Assembly: GCA_910580185.1 (NCBI GenBank)
Contig: CAJTWC010000005.1
Span: 1-64,000 of the forward strand
DNA from: an uncultured Bacilli bacterium
GTDB taxonomy: Bacteria > Bacillota_I > Bacilli_A > RF39 > UBA660
DNA: 64,000 nucleotides
Reading direction: 5' to 3'
This document shows, piece after piece, positions 8,760 to 18,245 of this stretch. Numbering within the stretch: position 1 is the first letter of the stretch; each line of letters begins with the position of its first letter. A program made the position numbers and the translations under genes. A model generated the notes under the pieces. The model was given only the letters and a program-made list of their open reading frames with translations. It ran no database searches and had not been told where the DNA came from.

Positions 8760-9800
8760 CTATCTTCTATTTTTCAACTCACCCATTCGTGAGGTTGGTA
8801 CAAATCCTGATTCTGCTTTTATTACATCAGGTATTCTGTTTACTATGCTAGCACATGTAAGTTCAACCGTCGCTGGTTTTTCAATAACAAGCGTTGTATC
8901 TGGCTCTGCGTAAACAGTCCACTCATTTCTATCAAACTCATCTTTGTTATAAACTTTACCAATACACTCTGTTTCTAAGGTTATTCCTTCTTTAGTTTTT
9001 GTTGTAACAACCGCACTCATACCAGTTGCCATCCCTTTCTTTACAGTCATTCCTAAAGTACTTGATTCTATATCATAACTATTAAATTGAGGTACACACT
9101 TTTGTGTTTGACTTATAACGGTAAGACCTAACTTATCACATAACCAACCATTTACATTCCACATATAAGATGGTGCATACTCTCCACTTTCGATTATTTT
9201 ATTTCTTTCTTCGTCAGATATTTCATCTGCTGATGCAATTTTCTCTTCAAATTCTTCTTTAGTAAGTCCTGCACCGTGCGCCTTTGCAAGTGCAATTCCA
9301 TAATCTTCTACATTATATGATGAAGAGCCCTTTATCTTAGTAATATTATGACTTGCACCTACTAAAGTAGTAATTAAATTACCCCAAAATGCATCTTGAT
9401 ATCCACTACCAGTGATTGTGCAATTATTTTGTTTTGCTAATTCATCAATCTTCTTTGTTAAATTAGGATTTGAATTAATTGGATAAAACGCCTCTTCACA
9501 AGTTGTAATTGCATTCACACCACATTTCGCACATAACATTAATGCTTCTTCCACATCTTTTAATAAACTCATAGTTGTGACAATCACACAATCTGGCTTT
9601 AACTCGGTTAATAATTTTTCAGCATCCTTTACATCACTTACTATAACTCCTTGTTTATCAATTCCCATTATTTCACCGATGTCTTTACCAATAACATCAG
9701 TATTAATATCAACAGCTCCTACAATCTCATAACCTTTTTCAATTGCGTAACGCATAGTATATACACTCATCTTTCCGCAACCATATTGAAATATTTTCAT
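8760..9800 (-). CDS. NAD(P)-dependent dehydrogenase, DapB-fold/2,4-diaminopentanoate dehydrogenase-like
   Basis: Rossmann N-terminus IFQYGCGKMSVYTMRYAIEKG, then D and TT motifs (VGAVDIN, VIVTT) typical of the dihydrodipicolinate reductase N-terminal fold. The long C-terminal domain contains GSGYQDAFWGN and AHGAGLTKEEF, resembling 2,4-diaminopentanoate dehydrogenase (Ord) of ornithine fermentation and related amine dehydrogenases. No other ornithine-degradation gene (orr, oraS/E) is nearby, so substrate is uncertain. Start chosen by AAAGGTAGGG; the frame upstream has no better site. Monocistronic. Confidence 0.7.
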   Translation of the reverse strand: MKIFQYGCGKMSVYTMRYAIEKGYEIVGAVDINTDVIGKDIGEIMGIDKQGVIVSDVKDAEKLLTELKPDCVIVTTMSLLKDVEEALMLCAKCGVNAITTCEEAFYPINSNPNLTKKIDELAKQNNCTITGSGYQDAFWGNLITTLVGASHNITKIKGSSSYNVEDYGIALAKAHGAGLTKEEFEEKIASADEISDEERNKIIESGEYAPSYMWNVNGWLCDKLGLTVISQTQKCVPQFNSYDIESSTLGMTVKKGMATGMSAVVTTKTKEGITLETECIGKVYNKDEFDRNEWTVYAEPDTTLVIEKPATVELTCASIVNRIPDVIKAESGFVPTSRMGELKNRR

Positions 9801-9932
9801 ATTATACCCTACCTTTCTATAATAATTATACAATAAAAAGGCATTTATAAATAATAGATATTTGTCACTATGTAAAGTAAAATTTTATTTTTTATTATAC
9901 TTTTGATATAATTTTAATAAGAGGTAAAGATT

Positions 9933-10673
9933 ATGAACATGAATTATTATGAACTTTTAGGTGTTAAAAATACTGCTTCTAAAGATGAAATAAAAGAAGC
10001 ATACAAAAAGCAAATGAAAAAGTGGCATCCAGATATAAATAAAGATGAAAATGCAGTTGGAATGTCCGCTAAAATTAACGAAGCTAAAGAAGTATTGTTA
10101 GATGATGATAAAAGAAAAGATTATGATTTATATTTAACAAAGAAAACTGAAGAAAATTATAATAGATATACGCAAAGAAAAAACGAAAGAAATCAAAATA
10201 CAAATAATAGCGAAAAGGAGCAAGTTTACGAAAATAAAAAAGTAACTAAATGGGAATATTTAAAAGATTGGCTAAAATATGGTAACTATAGCAAACCTAG
10301 AAAACTCATTGGAGTTATTGGCGTTTTATTAGAAAGTATATTATGTTGGATAATAAAAGTATTATTAATTCTTTTCTCATTTATTTGTAACTTTGTAAGC
10401 TATCTTATTAGGTTATTATTTAGCTATATATACCCTATTGTTGGAATAATAGTTTTATTATTTATAGTACAATGTTTAACATCTGGTTTTTACAAAGTTT
10501 TAGATGAAAGCCCACAAATATTCAACTCGATAATTGTAATGATTTTAATGTTTATATCAAGCTTTATATTACCTTTAATATCAAAATTAATTATATCTCC
10601 TAAAGTATTTGATGTTTTATATAATAAAATAGATATAGGTTTATTTAAAAAATGCGTTGGATATAAAGATTAG
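9933..10673 (+). CDS. J-domain membrane protein
   Basis: Residues 1-70 form a J domain: NYYELLGVKNTASKDEIKEAYKK, the HPD motif in KKWHPDIN and a closing helix. A charged Asn/Lys-rich linker leads to about three membrane helices (residues ~125-165, 165-190, 200-225). No zinc finger or peptide-binding domain, so it is not DnaJ itself but a membrane-tethered Hsp70 co-chaperone. AAGAGG precedes the start and TATAAT lies at 9907-9912. DnaK is not in the window. Confidence 0.85.
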   Translation: MNMNYYELLGVKNTASKDEIKEAYKKQMKKWHPDINKDENAVGMSAKINEAKEVLLDDDKRKDYDLYLTKKTEENYNRYTQRKNERNQNTNNSEKEQVYENKKVTKWEYLKDWLKYGNYSKPRKLIGVIGVLLESILCWIIKVLLILFSFICNFVSYLIRLLFSYIYPIVGIIVLLFIVQCLTSGFYKVLDESPQIFNSIIVMILMFISSFILPLISKLIISPKVFDVLYNKIDIGLFKKCVGYKD

Positions 10674-10686
10674 ACAAAATTATTAC

Positions 10687-10715
10687 TTGACCAATTAATT
10701 AATATAGTGTAAAAT
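10687..10715 (+). promoter_or_regulatory. tRNA-Ser promoter
   Basis: TTGACC, 17-bp spacer, TAAAAT, 14 bases before the mature 5' end. Confidence 0.65.
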
Positions 10716-10729
10716 TAATTTTGTCAGAC

Positions 10730-10820
10730 GGAGTGATACTCAAGAGGCTGAAGAGGCGCCCCTGCTAAGGGTGTAGGCTGGGCAACTGGCGCGAGGGTTC
10801 AAATCCCTCTCACTCCGCCA
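10730..10820 (+). tRNA. tRNA-Ser (anticodon GCU)
   Basis: Acceptor GGAGTGA pairs with TCACTCC, discriminator G, CCA encoded. Anticodon stem CGCCC/GGGTG encloses CTGCTAA with anticodon GCT. The long variable arm is typical of serine tRNA, and the T arm is GAGGG-TTCAAAT-CCCTC. Single tRNA with its own promoter and terminator. Confidence 0.97.
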
Positions 10821-10829
10821 TATAAAAAT

Positions 10830-10857
10830 AAAAATCTCAGATTAAATTGAGATTTTT
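10830..10857 (+). terminator. tRNA-Ser terminator
   Basis: AAAAATCTCA / TGAGATTTTT followed by T-rich sequence. Confidence 0.75.
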
Positions 10858-10925
10858 TATTTTATTAAAATTTAATGTATAAAATAATTAATAATGTTAA
10901 TCCTATTAAAGAAAGGATGATTAAT

Positions 10926-11084
10926 ATGAAAAATAATGAAAAGAAAAAACATTGTAAAGATTGTAATTGCAGTGAAGTTATAGAAAAGAAAGTAAAAACC
11001 ATGGAAGATGGTAAAGAATACTATGAAGAAGTAGAAAAAAAACAAATCGATAGTGATAAAGAAAAACAAAACGATAATGAATAA
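10926..11084 (+). CDS. small charged protein with CxxCxC motif
   Basis: 52 aa, Lys/Glu-rich, with CKDCNC near residue 10 that could bind a metal. AAAGGATG lies eight bases before the chosen ATG; the in-frame ATGs upstream lack a site. The stop codon lies in a terminator hairpin. Function unknown. Confidence 0.6.
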   Translation: MKNNEKKKHCKDCNCSEVIEKKVKTMEDGKEYYEEVEKKQIDSDKEKQNDNE

Positions 11085-11099
11085 AATTTATTCATTATC
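11073..11099 (+). terminator. terminator of the 52-aa gene
   Basis: GATAATGAATAAA / TTTATTCATTATC, near-perfect inverted repeat followed by ATTTTTATTTT. Confidence 0.65.
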
Positions 11100-11149
11100 A
11101 TTTTTATTTTAATTTACATTATAGACTACTAAAGTAAAAATTCATTATA

Positions 11150-11773
11150 TTATAATTTTTTTAAATTTTTATTATACTCTTTTAAATACAAAATACTATG
11201 TATAAACATTCCAATAGCTGAAGCAAAAAGAATTAAAGAAATTATAATTGTTAAAAAAGATTCTTTAAAGAAACTACCTGAAATAATTTCAGAAACATAA
11301 CCTATGATCATTATTGAGCTATATATTATTCCAAGAATACCTGGATATTGTTTTTGCTTTTTCAAACCTACTAACATAAATATTAGCAATACTAAAAATG
11401 CTACCAATATAAATATTATAAATGCAAACCCAACTGCAATAAAGCTTTCTACATCATAAGCAATCAAACTAGAAAAAACATCACTGCTAGATAACAAAAT
11501 AAATGCAAAAAGAATTAAAATAGTTGCACAACTTAACGCAACAATATTTGTTATATTTTCAATCTTTAACCATTTTTTATATTCTTTTATTTTTGTATTA
11601 GATAAATTATCCTGTTGTATATTATTTTCTTGAATATTACTTTGCTCTATAACATCATTTTGAACATTTTCTTGTTGTGGTTGTTCTTGTTCAAATTTTT
11701 CTAATTTATTACCACAATTTTGACAAAAATTTACCCCCTCACCATTCTTTGTTCCACAATTTGGACAAAACAT
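11150..11773 (-). CDS. zinc-ribbon membrane protein
   Basis: Starts directly with a zinc ribbon (MFCPNCGTKN...FCQNCGNKL, two CxxC pairs), then a Gln/Asn-rich linker (residues ~35-70) and four predicted membrane helices in the last 130 residues. This layout is common in uncultured Bacillota; function not established. AGAAGG precedes the chosen ATG, while the 22 residues before it in frame are unlikely to be translated. Confidence 0.7.
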   Translation of the reverse strand: MFCPNCGTKNGEGVNFCQNCGNKLEKFEQEQPQQENVQNDVIEQSNIQENNIQQDNLSNTKIKEYKKWLKIENITNIVALSCATILILFAFILLSSSDVFSSLIAYDVESFIAVGFAFIIFILVAFLVLLIFMLVGLKKQKQYPGILGIIYSSIMIIGYVSEIISGSFFKESFLTIIISLILFASAIGMFIHSILYLKEYNKNLKKL

Positions 11774-11886
11774 AAAAATTACCTTCTTTCTTATAGTTTT
11801 ATTATACAATAATATATTTTTTAATTCTATAAAAATCATTTTAGAATTTTAATTTTACGTTATATTTACAATATTGCAAACAAAAA

Positions 11887-11904
11887 AGATCTAAATATAG
11901 ATCT
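11887..11904 (-). terminator. ddl terminator
   Basis: AGATCTA / TAGATCT with 4-nt loop and a T-run on the minus strand, just after the ddl stop. Confidence 0.6.
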
Positions 11905-11911
11905 CTTAAAT

Positions 11912-13129
11912 TTATCTATGTCTTAATTTACCTTTCATTCCTTTAGTACCTTTTGTACCATCAAACCCCTCTAGAATATTTGATTCAAATATAGTTGTTT
12001 TCTTTAGCTTCTTCTTGTATCTTTTAACCGCTATATTAATCATATCGTCTAATAATTCATCATATTCTTTGTTTAATGGCATCCATAAATAGAATGATAA
12101 ACTTCCTGGAATAGTATTAAGTTCATTAATATAATATTTTTTTGCTTTTTTATCATATAAATAATCTATTCTAACTACACCTGATGCACCTAATGCTCTA
12201 AATGCTTTTTTAGAAGTTTCAGCAATATCCTTAGCTAACTTTTCTGGAATATCAGCAGGTATTATACGATCAGCAGAAACCATTCCTTTAGATGATCCAC
12301 TAAATTTTTTAGCAGCGCCCTTTTTAGCTCCATTACCAATATATTTATCATTAAATGATAATATCTCATCTTTCCCCATAACTTGCTCAATTACTGACGT
12401 TTCCATGTAACTATTAGAACCTAATACGCTACAGTTAAGCTCAGTCATGTTACCTATTACTTCTTCTACTAAGATTTTATCATCATATTTAGTTGCCTCT
12501 ATTATTGCTTCTTTTAAAGCTTCTTCATCTTTAGCAACACTAATTCCTATACTACTACCTTGTCTTGCAGGTTTAACAATTAAAGGATAACCAATTTTTT
12601 TAGCATTCTCTAAAATCTTAGCTTCATCTTCAAAGTATTCGTTATCATAAAACCACATATACTTAGTAACAGGAATATTTTCAGCTTCTAATATTTGTTT
12701 TTGGAATACTTTATCTTGCCCTACCGTACATCCATAAATATCACTACCAGTATATGGAATACCAAAAGTTTCAAGCATACCTTGAATGTTACCATCTTCC
12801 ATGTTATAACCATGAACACAAGGAACAACTATATCTACAACCCCAATAGTTTTCTTAAATAAACCATTTTTATTTTGTAAAGTTAATGCTCCATCTTTGT
12901 TATAGCATACTACGTTTTTACAATAACGTTTTAAAAGTTCTGGTTCTTTATAAACGTCCATTTCTTTTAAAGGTGCTCCTGTATACATCTCGTTTTCCTT
13001 TGTTAAATACATAGGAATAACTTCATACTTATCAGTATTTAAAAATCCCATTGCTTGAACTGCTGTTATTATACTAACTTCATGTTCCGTTGTTTTTCCA
13101 CCATATAAAACTCCAACTCTTATTTTCAT
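11912..13129 (-). CDS. ddl: D-alanine--D-alanine ligase
   Basis: ATP-grasp ligase making the D-Ala-D-Ala end of the wall peptide. The N-domain begins RVGVLYGGKTTEHEVSI. The ATP-grasp part has PLIVKPARQGSSIGIS and the magnesium site NELNTIPGSLSFYLW. Length 405 aa is longer than typical, with a basic C-terminal tail. It follows murF by 14 bases, so the dipeptide product and the enzyme that attaches it are made together. Specificity for D-Ala over D-lactate is assumed. Confidence 0.93.
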   Translation of the reverse strand: MKIRVGVLYGGKTTEHEVSIITAVQAMGFLNTDKYEVIPMYLTKENEMYTGAPLKEMDVYKEPELLKRYCKNVVCYNKDGALTLQNKNGLFKKTIGVVDIVVPCVHGYNMEDGNIQGMLETFGIPYTGSDIYGCTVGQDKVFQKQILEAENIPVTKYMWFYDNEYFEDEAKILENAKKIGYPLIVKPARQGSSIGISVAKDEEALKEAIIEATKYDDKILVEEVIGNMTELNCSVLGSNSYMETSVIEQVMGKDEILSFNDKYIGNGAKKGAAKKFSGSSKGMVSADRIIPADIPEKLAKDIAETSKKAFRALGASGVVRIDYLYDKKAKKYYINELNTIPGSLSFYLWMPLNKEYDELLDDMINIAVKRYKKKLKKTTIFESNILEGFDGTKGTKGMKGKLRHR

Positions 13130-13143
13130 ACTTTAATCAACTC

Positions 13144-14736
13144 CTATTCGTTATATATATCAGGTAAATCATTTTCTATTAAGCAATAACTTTCTTTGCC
13201 ATTAGATAAACTCTTAACAAGGTTAAAAGCTTCTTTCGTACTTTTTACAACGTATATGTTCTTATCATCAAACTTAACTTCTTTTAAACCATCTTTTATT
13301 GGTTTGGTTATTTTTTCTCCAACTAAGATTACTACGTCACAAGAATCTTTCATGTACGTTCCAAACTTTTTATTAAGCTCATATGACTTATCACCAAGCT
13401 CTACCATACCAGGTGTCATAACTATTCTTAATCCTGGCATATCTTTTAAGACCTCAAGAGCCATCTTAGATCCAACTGGATTAGAATTATAAGAATCATC
13501 TATGTAAGTTATGTTTCCAGCAGGTCTTAGTTCTAATCTATGCTCTACGCTTTTAACCCCAAGTACCGCTTTTTTCATTTGATCAACAGTTAATCCAAAT
13601 TCTTTTGATAAAGCAAGTGATGCTAATATGTTATATATGCTAGCATAACCTAATAGTCTAGTTGTAAACTCATATTTATTCTTATCTCCTTTAAAGATAA
13701 CGTTAAACGTTGTACCTTTATTAGAAGTTTTAATATCAGTTGCCCTAACATCTACGTCTTTATTATCAATACCAACCCAAATGATTTTACAATCATTTTT
13801 TAGTTTATAATTAACTTGCAGTTCATCATCACCATTTAAAACTCCAATACCATCACTTGGAAGACTTTCGATAAGTTCAAACTTACCTTTTTGAATGTTT
13901 TCTTGGGAACCAAATATTTCGATATGAGCAGTACCTATCCTAGTTAAAATACCATATTTAGGTTTTACTAAATCACATAAATCTTTTATTTCGCCTACTT
14001 TGTAAGCCCCCATTTCCGCGATTAATATATCATCAAACTTATCTAAATGGTTATTAACCGTAATAATAAGTCCATATGGTGTATTAAAGTTTCTAGGACT
14101 TGGTAACGCATTATATTTAACGTTTAATATATCACTTAATATGTTTTTACTACTTGTTTTACCATAACTACCAGTAATACCAATTACCTTTAAATTATTC
14201 ATCCCTTTTAATTTGTTAATAGCCTTTGTCTTGTATGATAAGTAAACCATCTTTTCAACTGGCTTATTTATTATAATTGATAGCATAATAACAAAATTTA
14301 ATAATATTTCATAAACAATAAGTAATAAATAAATTAAATTACGATTCTTAATATAAGATAATGCAAACAAAAATAATCCTGTAAGAATAACATTAGTAAT
14401 TATTTGTCTTTTTACCCTTGCCGTAACAGAAAACTTTATCTTCGTATCACTTTGTCTTGATTCTTTAACCTTTTGCATAAATATAATTAAACATACAACA
14501 AAAAAGTAAAGATAAGTTACTATATTAGCTTCTAATTTAAATACTAATAAAATTATAAAAGTAATTAAAACAACTAATAAGCATTTTAATGGATTTTTTA
14601 AACTTTTCATATCTTTAATAGTCCATTTTAAAAACCTATGGTCATCATTGTACAAATTTTGTTGTGCCATATGAAGTGACTTTTTATAACTATATATTAA
14701 TAATAAAAAGTATGAAATTAAACTTATATAAAACAT
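13144..14736 (-). CDS. murF: MurF-type UDP-MurNAc-tripeptide:D-Ala-D-Ala ligase with membrane N-terminus
   Basis: The Mur ligase core is complete: ATP loop GITGSYGKTSS at about residue 188, SPRNFNTPYG, EMGAYKVGEI, IGTAHIEIFGS, then the C-domain YIDDSYNSNP and TPGMVELG. The first ~180 residues carry about five membrane helices (near 4-20, 53-70, 73-90, 114-130, 135-157) instead of the usual soluble MurF N-domain of about 100 residues. So the enzyme seems tethered to the membrane. It sits between an alpha/beta hydrolase and ddl. AGGAGG is seven bases before the second ATG, which I take as start. Confidence 0.88.
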   Translation of the reverse strand: MFYISLISYFLLLIYSYKKSLHMAQQNLYNDDHRFLKWTIKDMKSLKNPLKCLLVVLITFIILLVFKLEANIVTYLYFFVVCLIIFMQKVKESRQSDTKIKFSVTARVKRQIITNVILTGLFLFALSYIKNRNLIYLLLIVYEILLNFVIMLSIIINKPVEKMVYLSYKTKAINKLKGMNNLKVIGITGSYGKTSSKNILSDILNVKYNALPSPRNFNTPYGLIITVNNHLDKFDDILIAEMGAYKVGEIKDLCDLVKPKYGILTRIGTAHIEIFGSQENIQKGKFELIESLPSDGIGVLNGDDELQVNYKLKNDCKIIWVGIDNKDVDVRATDIKTSNKGTTFNVIFKGDKNKYEFTTRLLGYASIYNILASLALSKEFGLTVDQMKKAVLGVKSVEHRLELRPAGNITYIDDSYNSNPVGSKMALEVLKDMPGLRIVMTPGMVELGDKSYELNKKFGTYMKDSCDVVILVGEKITKPIKDGLKEVKFDDKNIYVVKSTKEAFNLVKSLSNGKESYCLIENDLPDIYNE

Positions 14737-14748
14737 ATTCATGCCTCC

Positions 14749-15474
14749 TTATTTAATAAAATTTCTTATTATGTTAATAGTTTGCTGTAATCTTTCTAAA
14801 TATGCGTAGTGTGTACAACCTTCATAAAGAATAAGACCACAATCAGGTATTAGTCTTTCGTATTCTTTAGTATCTTCTTCTGGTACCTCGCTATCCATAT
14901 CACCATAAATTAAGATTACTGGTGCTTTTATCTTTTTAGCATCCTCACTTAAATCTTCATTTACCGTCTTAACTAAAACATCCTTCATAACCTTACTTGC
15001 CGCTTTATAATCACGAGATCCAATATGATTTTTAGCCCAACCTTCTAAGTTTTTAATTCCAGGAACCGTTTTTAAGAATTTAAGAATTTTAATTTTTAAT
15101 CCTTTTTTATCATGCCCTCTAAGTGCAGGAGATAAAAGAATTACTTTTTTCACGTTATTTCTAGAAGCAAACTTAACCGATACTCTTCCGCCAAAAGAAT
15201 GCCCAACAAGAATTGGTTCTTTAATATCTAGCTTTTTTAATAATTCTTCAATTAAAATAGTATAATCGCTAACGTTCATGACGTGTGTTGGTTCTGGGCT
15301 TAATCCAAATCCAGGAAAATCAACTGCTATAATTCTATAATCCTTTTTAAAAGGTTCTCCAAGCATCTGCATCATTTCTATATTTTGACCCCAGCCATGA
15401 AGTAGAACGATTGCTTGGCCTTTTTTATTTCCGTAATCTATATAATTAATATCTACACCATTTACATTTATCAA
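14749..15474 (-). CDS. alpha/beta-hydrolase
   Basis: Oxyanion-hole motif LLHGWGQN, nucleophile elbow GHSFGG, acid in LIYGDMDSEVP and His in GCTHYAYLER give a full catalytic triad. The start codon is TTG after AGGTGATAAAAC. It is first in an operon with murF and ddl (gaps of a few bases), which suggests a role in wall or lipid-linked intermediate metabolism, but the substrate cannot be read from sequence. Confidence 0.85.
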   Translation of the reverse strand: MINVNGVDINYIDYGNKKGQAIVLLHGWGQNIEMMQMLGEPFKKDYRIIAVDFPGFGLSPEPTHVMNVSDYTILIEELLKKLDIKEPILVGHSFGGRVSVKFASRNNVKKVILLSPALRGHDKKGLKIKILKFLKTVPGIKNLEGWAKNHIGSRDYKAASKVMKDVLVKTVNEDLSEDAKKIKAPVILIYGDMDSEVPEEDTKEYERLIPDCGLILYEGCTHYAYLERLQQTINIIRNFIK

Positions 15475-15547
15475 GTTTTATCACCTATTTCTATTATGGT
15501 TCAAATTCCTAATCATATTATATCATTTTTCATATAAATTTCATAAA

Positions 15548-15583
15548 AAAACAAGTAAACGTATTAAAAACTTTACTTGTTTT
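15548..15583 (-). terminator. ftsW terminator
   Basis: AAAACAAGTAAA / TTTACTTGTTTT, 12-bp stem with 12-nt loop. Confidence 0.7.
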
Positions 15584-15618
15584 ACTTTGTTTTTACTTAT
15601 AATTTACTTTTGTTTACA

Positions 15619-16761
15619 TTATCTAACAATATGTTTTTGTTCAAATATTTTATTTTCAATGCAAACTCTTTGAACAAGACCTAAACAAATAAGTAAATTA
15701 AGCATAAAAGAACCACCATATGAGTAAAAAGGAAGTGGTATACCTGTAAGAGGAATAACTCCTAATACTCCGCCTAGGTTTATTAAAACGTGAAGTGCTA
15801 TATAAGTAGCAACACCATAACTTATTATAGAGCCTTGCAAGGTATATGATTTCCTACCAATAAGCAGTATCCTCCAAATAATTAAGAAGTATGCTAATAT
15901 GATTAATACCCCTGATATTAAACCAGTTTCCTCTATTATTATTGCATATATAAAATCCGTATGAGCTTCTGGTAAGTATAAGTATTTTTGTTTACTATTT
16001 CCAAAACCACTACCTGTTAAACTGCCCGTATTAATTGCTATGTAACCATTACAAACTTGATATCCAGTTTGCTCTCTATACCTAGTACAAGGATTTTTAA
16101 AATTGAACCTTTCTTTTTGGGTATCTGTTAATCCCTTACCAGAAAGTAGTAATGCTGGTATTGTTATTATAAGCATTCCTAACACCAATGACATAATAAA
16201 TAACCTATTTTTCTTCTCATATGGTATTACAAAAAATATCATTGCCGTTATTCCTAAAATTACTAACATCGTACCAAAGTCTTTTTGAACATATATCATT
16301 AAAACAAAAATAATAGGAATAATAAAAGGTATAGTAAGTTCAACCGGCGAGGCATTTTTATTTTTCATTACCTTTTCAAACGTAAGTGCTAAAAATAAAA
16401 TGTTTACGGTTTTAGCAAATTCACTAGGCTGTATTCCAAAACCACCAATAAATAGCCAACCTTTAATTCCGTTACTTACCTCACCTTTAACAAGTACGTA
16501 CGCCATAAATGCAATTATGCCAATAACGCCAAGATATATTATATTATTATATTTTTTAATTGGTGTTTTTATGACTATGAAAGATAAAAAAAGACCTGCA
16601 AAAACAAATAAAAGTTGCCTTTTTAGATAATGATAACTATCCCCAAAAGTCATATAGGCTTTAAGTGATGAGGCACTTCCAACCATTAAAATACCAAATA
16701 CTAAACATATTACTGTTAAAACAAGCAATGGTTTATCTAACTTATTAAATGTTTTTCTCAT
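15619..16761 (-). CDS. SEDS-family peptidoglycan glycosyltransferase (FtsW/RodA)
   Basis: Polytopic protein with about ten membrane helices. SEDS signatures are present: NGIKGWLFIGGFGIQPSEFAK, the loop with YLPEAHTDFIYAIIIEE (catalytic Asp and Glu) and PLTGIPLPFYSYGGS. It polymerises lipid II into glycan strands with a partner class B PBP. LPEAHTDFIYAI favours FtsW over RodA, but I leave the symbol open. The loop before the active site has two Cys (NPCTRY, QVCNGY) that could form a disulfide. AGGTGATCTT supports the start at MRKTF. Monocistronic with own terminator. Confidence 0.9.
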   Translation of the reverse strand: MRKTFNKLDKPLLVLTVICLVFGILMVGSASSLKAYMTFGDSYHYLKRQLLFVFAGLFLSFIVIKTPIKKYNNIIYLGVIGIIAFMAYVLVKGEVSNGIKGWLFIGGFGIQPSEFAKTVNILFLALTFEKVMKNKNASPVELTIPFIIPIIFVLMIYVQKDFGTMLVILGITAMIFFVIPYEKKNRLFIMSLVLGMLIITIPALLLSGKGLTDTQKERFNFKNPCTRYREQTGYQVCNGYIAINTGSLTGSGFGNSKQKYLYLPEAHTDFIYAIIIEETGLISGVLIILAYFLIIWRILLIGRKSYTLQGSIISYGVATYIALHVLINLGGVLGVIPLTGIPLPFYSYGGSFMLNLLICLGLVQRVCIENKIFEQKHIVR

Positions 16762-16879
16762 AAGATCACCTATCATAAATATAATAACATATTTTTTAAG
16801 TTTTTAATATATAGGTGTTTTTAATAACACTTTCTTTACATATTTAATAAACTATAGTAGATAAAGGAGGTATATTAAT

Positions 16880-17062
16880 ATGTATTATTATGGTTACCAA
16901 GGTGGTTATGGTTATAATTCACCATGCTGTGGTGGTTATGCATACCCTGTATATGGATCTGGTAATAACCAAGGCTCTGGATATGGTTCTGCTATCATTT
17001 TAGTTTTATTTATTTTACTTGTTATAGTAGTCGGAGCAAGATGGTTAGGAAATAATAACTAG
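16880..17062 (+). CDS. small Gly/Tyr-rich YjcZ-like membrane protein
   Basis: 60 aa: Gly/Tyr-rich head (YYYGYQGGYGY, CCGGYAYPVYGSG) then one membrane helix GSAIILVLFILLVIVVGARW. This layout matches the small YjcZ family first noted among Bacillus sporulation proteins. AAAGGAGG is an excellent ribosome site. No other sporulation gene is in the window, so a spore role should not be assumed. Confidence 0.75.
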   Translation: MYYYGYQGGYGYNSPCCGGYAYPVYGSGNNQGSGYGSAIILVLFILLVIVVGARWLGNNN

Positions 17063-17088
17063 GAAAGTTTTACTTTCCTTTTTTTTTA
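17061..17088 (+). terminator. terminator
   Basis: AGGAAAGT / ACTTTCCT with 3-nt loop and a long T-run. Confidence 0.8.
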
Positions 17089-17120
17089 TGATAAAATACT
17101 ACTTAGTTTGGGGTGGTATT

Positions 17121-17669
17121 ATGTTTAAAAATTTTAAAATATTAGATGAAAAAGATAAAAGACTTAGACAAATAAGTAAAGAAGTAACATTCCCATTATC
17201 TAAAGATGAAAAACAAACAATAGATGATGTAATGACGTATTTAAAGTATAGTCAAATAGAAAAATATGCTAAAAAATATAATTTAAGAGCTGGTTGGGGA
17301 ATGAGTGCTATCCAAATTGGAATAGATAAAAGATGGTTTGTAATCGTAGAAGAACTAGAAGATGGATCATTTAAAAATTACTTTTTTGCTAATCCAAAGA
17401 TAATTAGTAATAGTACTGAAATGATATATGTAGAGCAAGGCGAAGGATGTTTAAGTGTTAATCGCGACGTTAAAGGAATAGTACCAAGATATGCTAGAAT
17501 AACAGTCGAAGCACAAGATACCAATGGAAAAAAATTCACAATGCGCCTAAGAGAAGATATTGCTATATGCGTACAACATGAAATGGATCATTTAGAAGGA
17601 ATGTTATTCTTCGATAGAATAGATAAAAAAAATCCTTTTAAAGGTATGAATATATATAGAGGTATATAA
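17121..17669 (+). CDS. def: peptide deformylase
   Basis: Removes the formyl group from new proteins. Motif 1 is GWGMSAIQIG, motif 2 EGCLS (metal Cys) and motif 3 HEMDHLEG (two His and catalytic Glu). The insert in the N-half fits the Gram-positive type 2 class. GGGGTGG precedes the chosen ATG; the frame upstream of it overlaps the preceding terminator. No fmt nearby. Confidence 0.95.
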   Translation: MFKNFKILDEKDKRLRQISKEVTFPLSKDEKQTIDDVMTYLKYSQIEKYAKKYNLRAGWGMSAIQIGIDKRWFVIVEELEDGSFKNYFFANPKIISNSTEMIYVEQGEGCLSVNRDVKGIVPRYARITVEAQDTNGKKFTMRLREDIAICVQHEMDHLEGMLFFDRIDKKNPFKGMNIYRGI

Positions 17670-17695
17670 AAACGAAGATACAATTCTTCGTTTTT
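17668..17695 (+). terminator. def terminator
   Basis: AAAACGAAGA / TCTTCGTTTTT, starting at the stop codon. Confidence 0.8.
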
Positions 17696-17732
17696 ATATG
17701 ATAATAAGATTTAAATACGAAAAAATTAATTT

Positions 17733-18173
17733 TTATTTTCCAAGGTTAAAGAAACCATATGATGCTTTATTCTTTTTCTTTTCAGCTTCTTCTCTTCTCT
17801 TTTTTTCTATTATATTATTTTTAATAGTTTCAAAATCAGATTCGGAAAGCATTACATTAGCTTTTTCTAAAAATTCAGCATGGCTAAAACGATCCCACTG
17901 ATCAACTATACCATCTTCTAATTCCCACATCCAACTACACACTTCATTATGGTCGAGATTACATGTAGTATCATGAAGAAAAATGGCAAGCTTTTTATTT
18001 TCAGGAAGAGTTTTAACATATTCCTCTCTTAATTTTTCCCTTTTATCATTATTTTCGGCTACATATACATCAACGGTACTACCATCTTCATTTTGATACG
18101 TTTTAAGTATATATTTTTCATTTGGAGTACTTAAACTTTTATATTCACTTATTATATCATCGGCTGTTCTCAT
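17733..18173 (-). CDS. hypothetical protein
   Basis: 146 aa, soluble, acidic, with a Lys/Glu-rich C-terminal helix (NNIIEKKRREEAEKKKNK). Trp-rich centre (CSWMWELEDG..DQWDRF). AAAGGG lies ten bases before the start. It is downstream of the smc cluster and may be cotranscribed. No family recognised. Confidence 0.6.
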   Translation of the reverse strand: MRTADDIISEYKSLSTPNEKYILKTYQNEDGSTVDVYVAENNDKREKLREEYVKTLPENKKLAIFLHDTTCNLDHNEVCSWMWELEDGIVDQWDRFSHAEFLEKANVMLSESDFETIKNNIIEKKRREEAEKKKNKASYGFFNLGK

Positions 18174-18245
18174 CTATCATAATCCCTTTCATAAAAGTAC
18201 TACTATAACATTAATAATAGTTTCTATCATAAATTTACTTATTTA

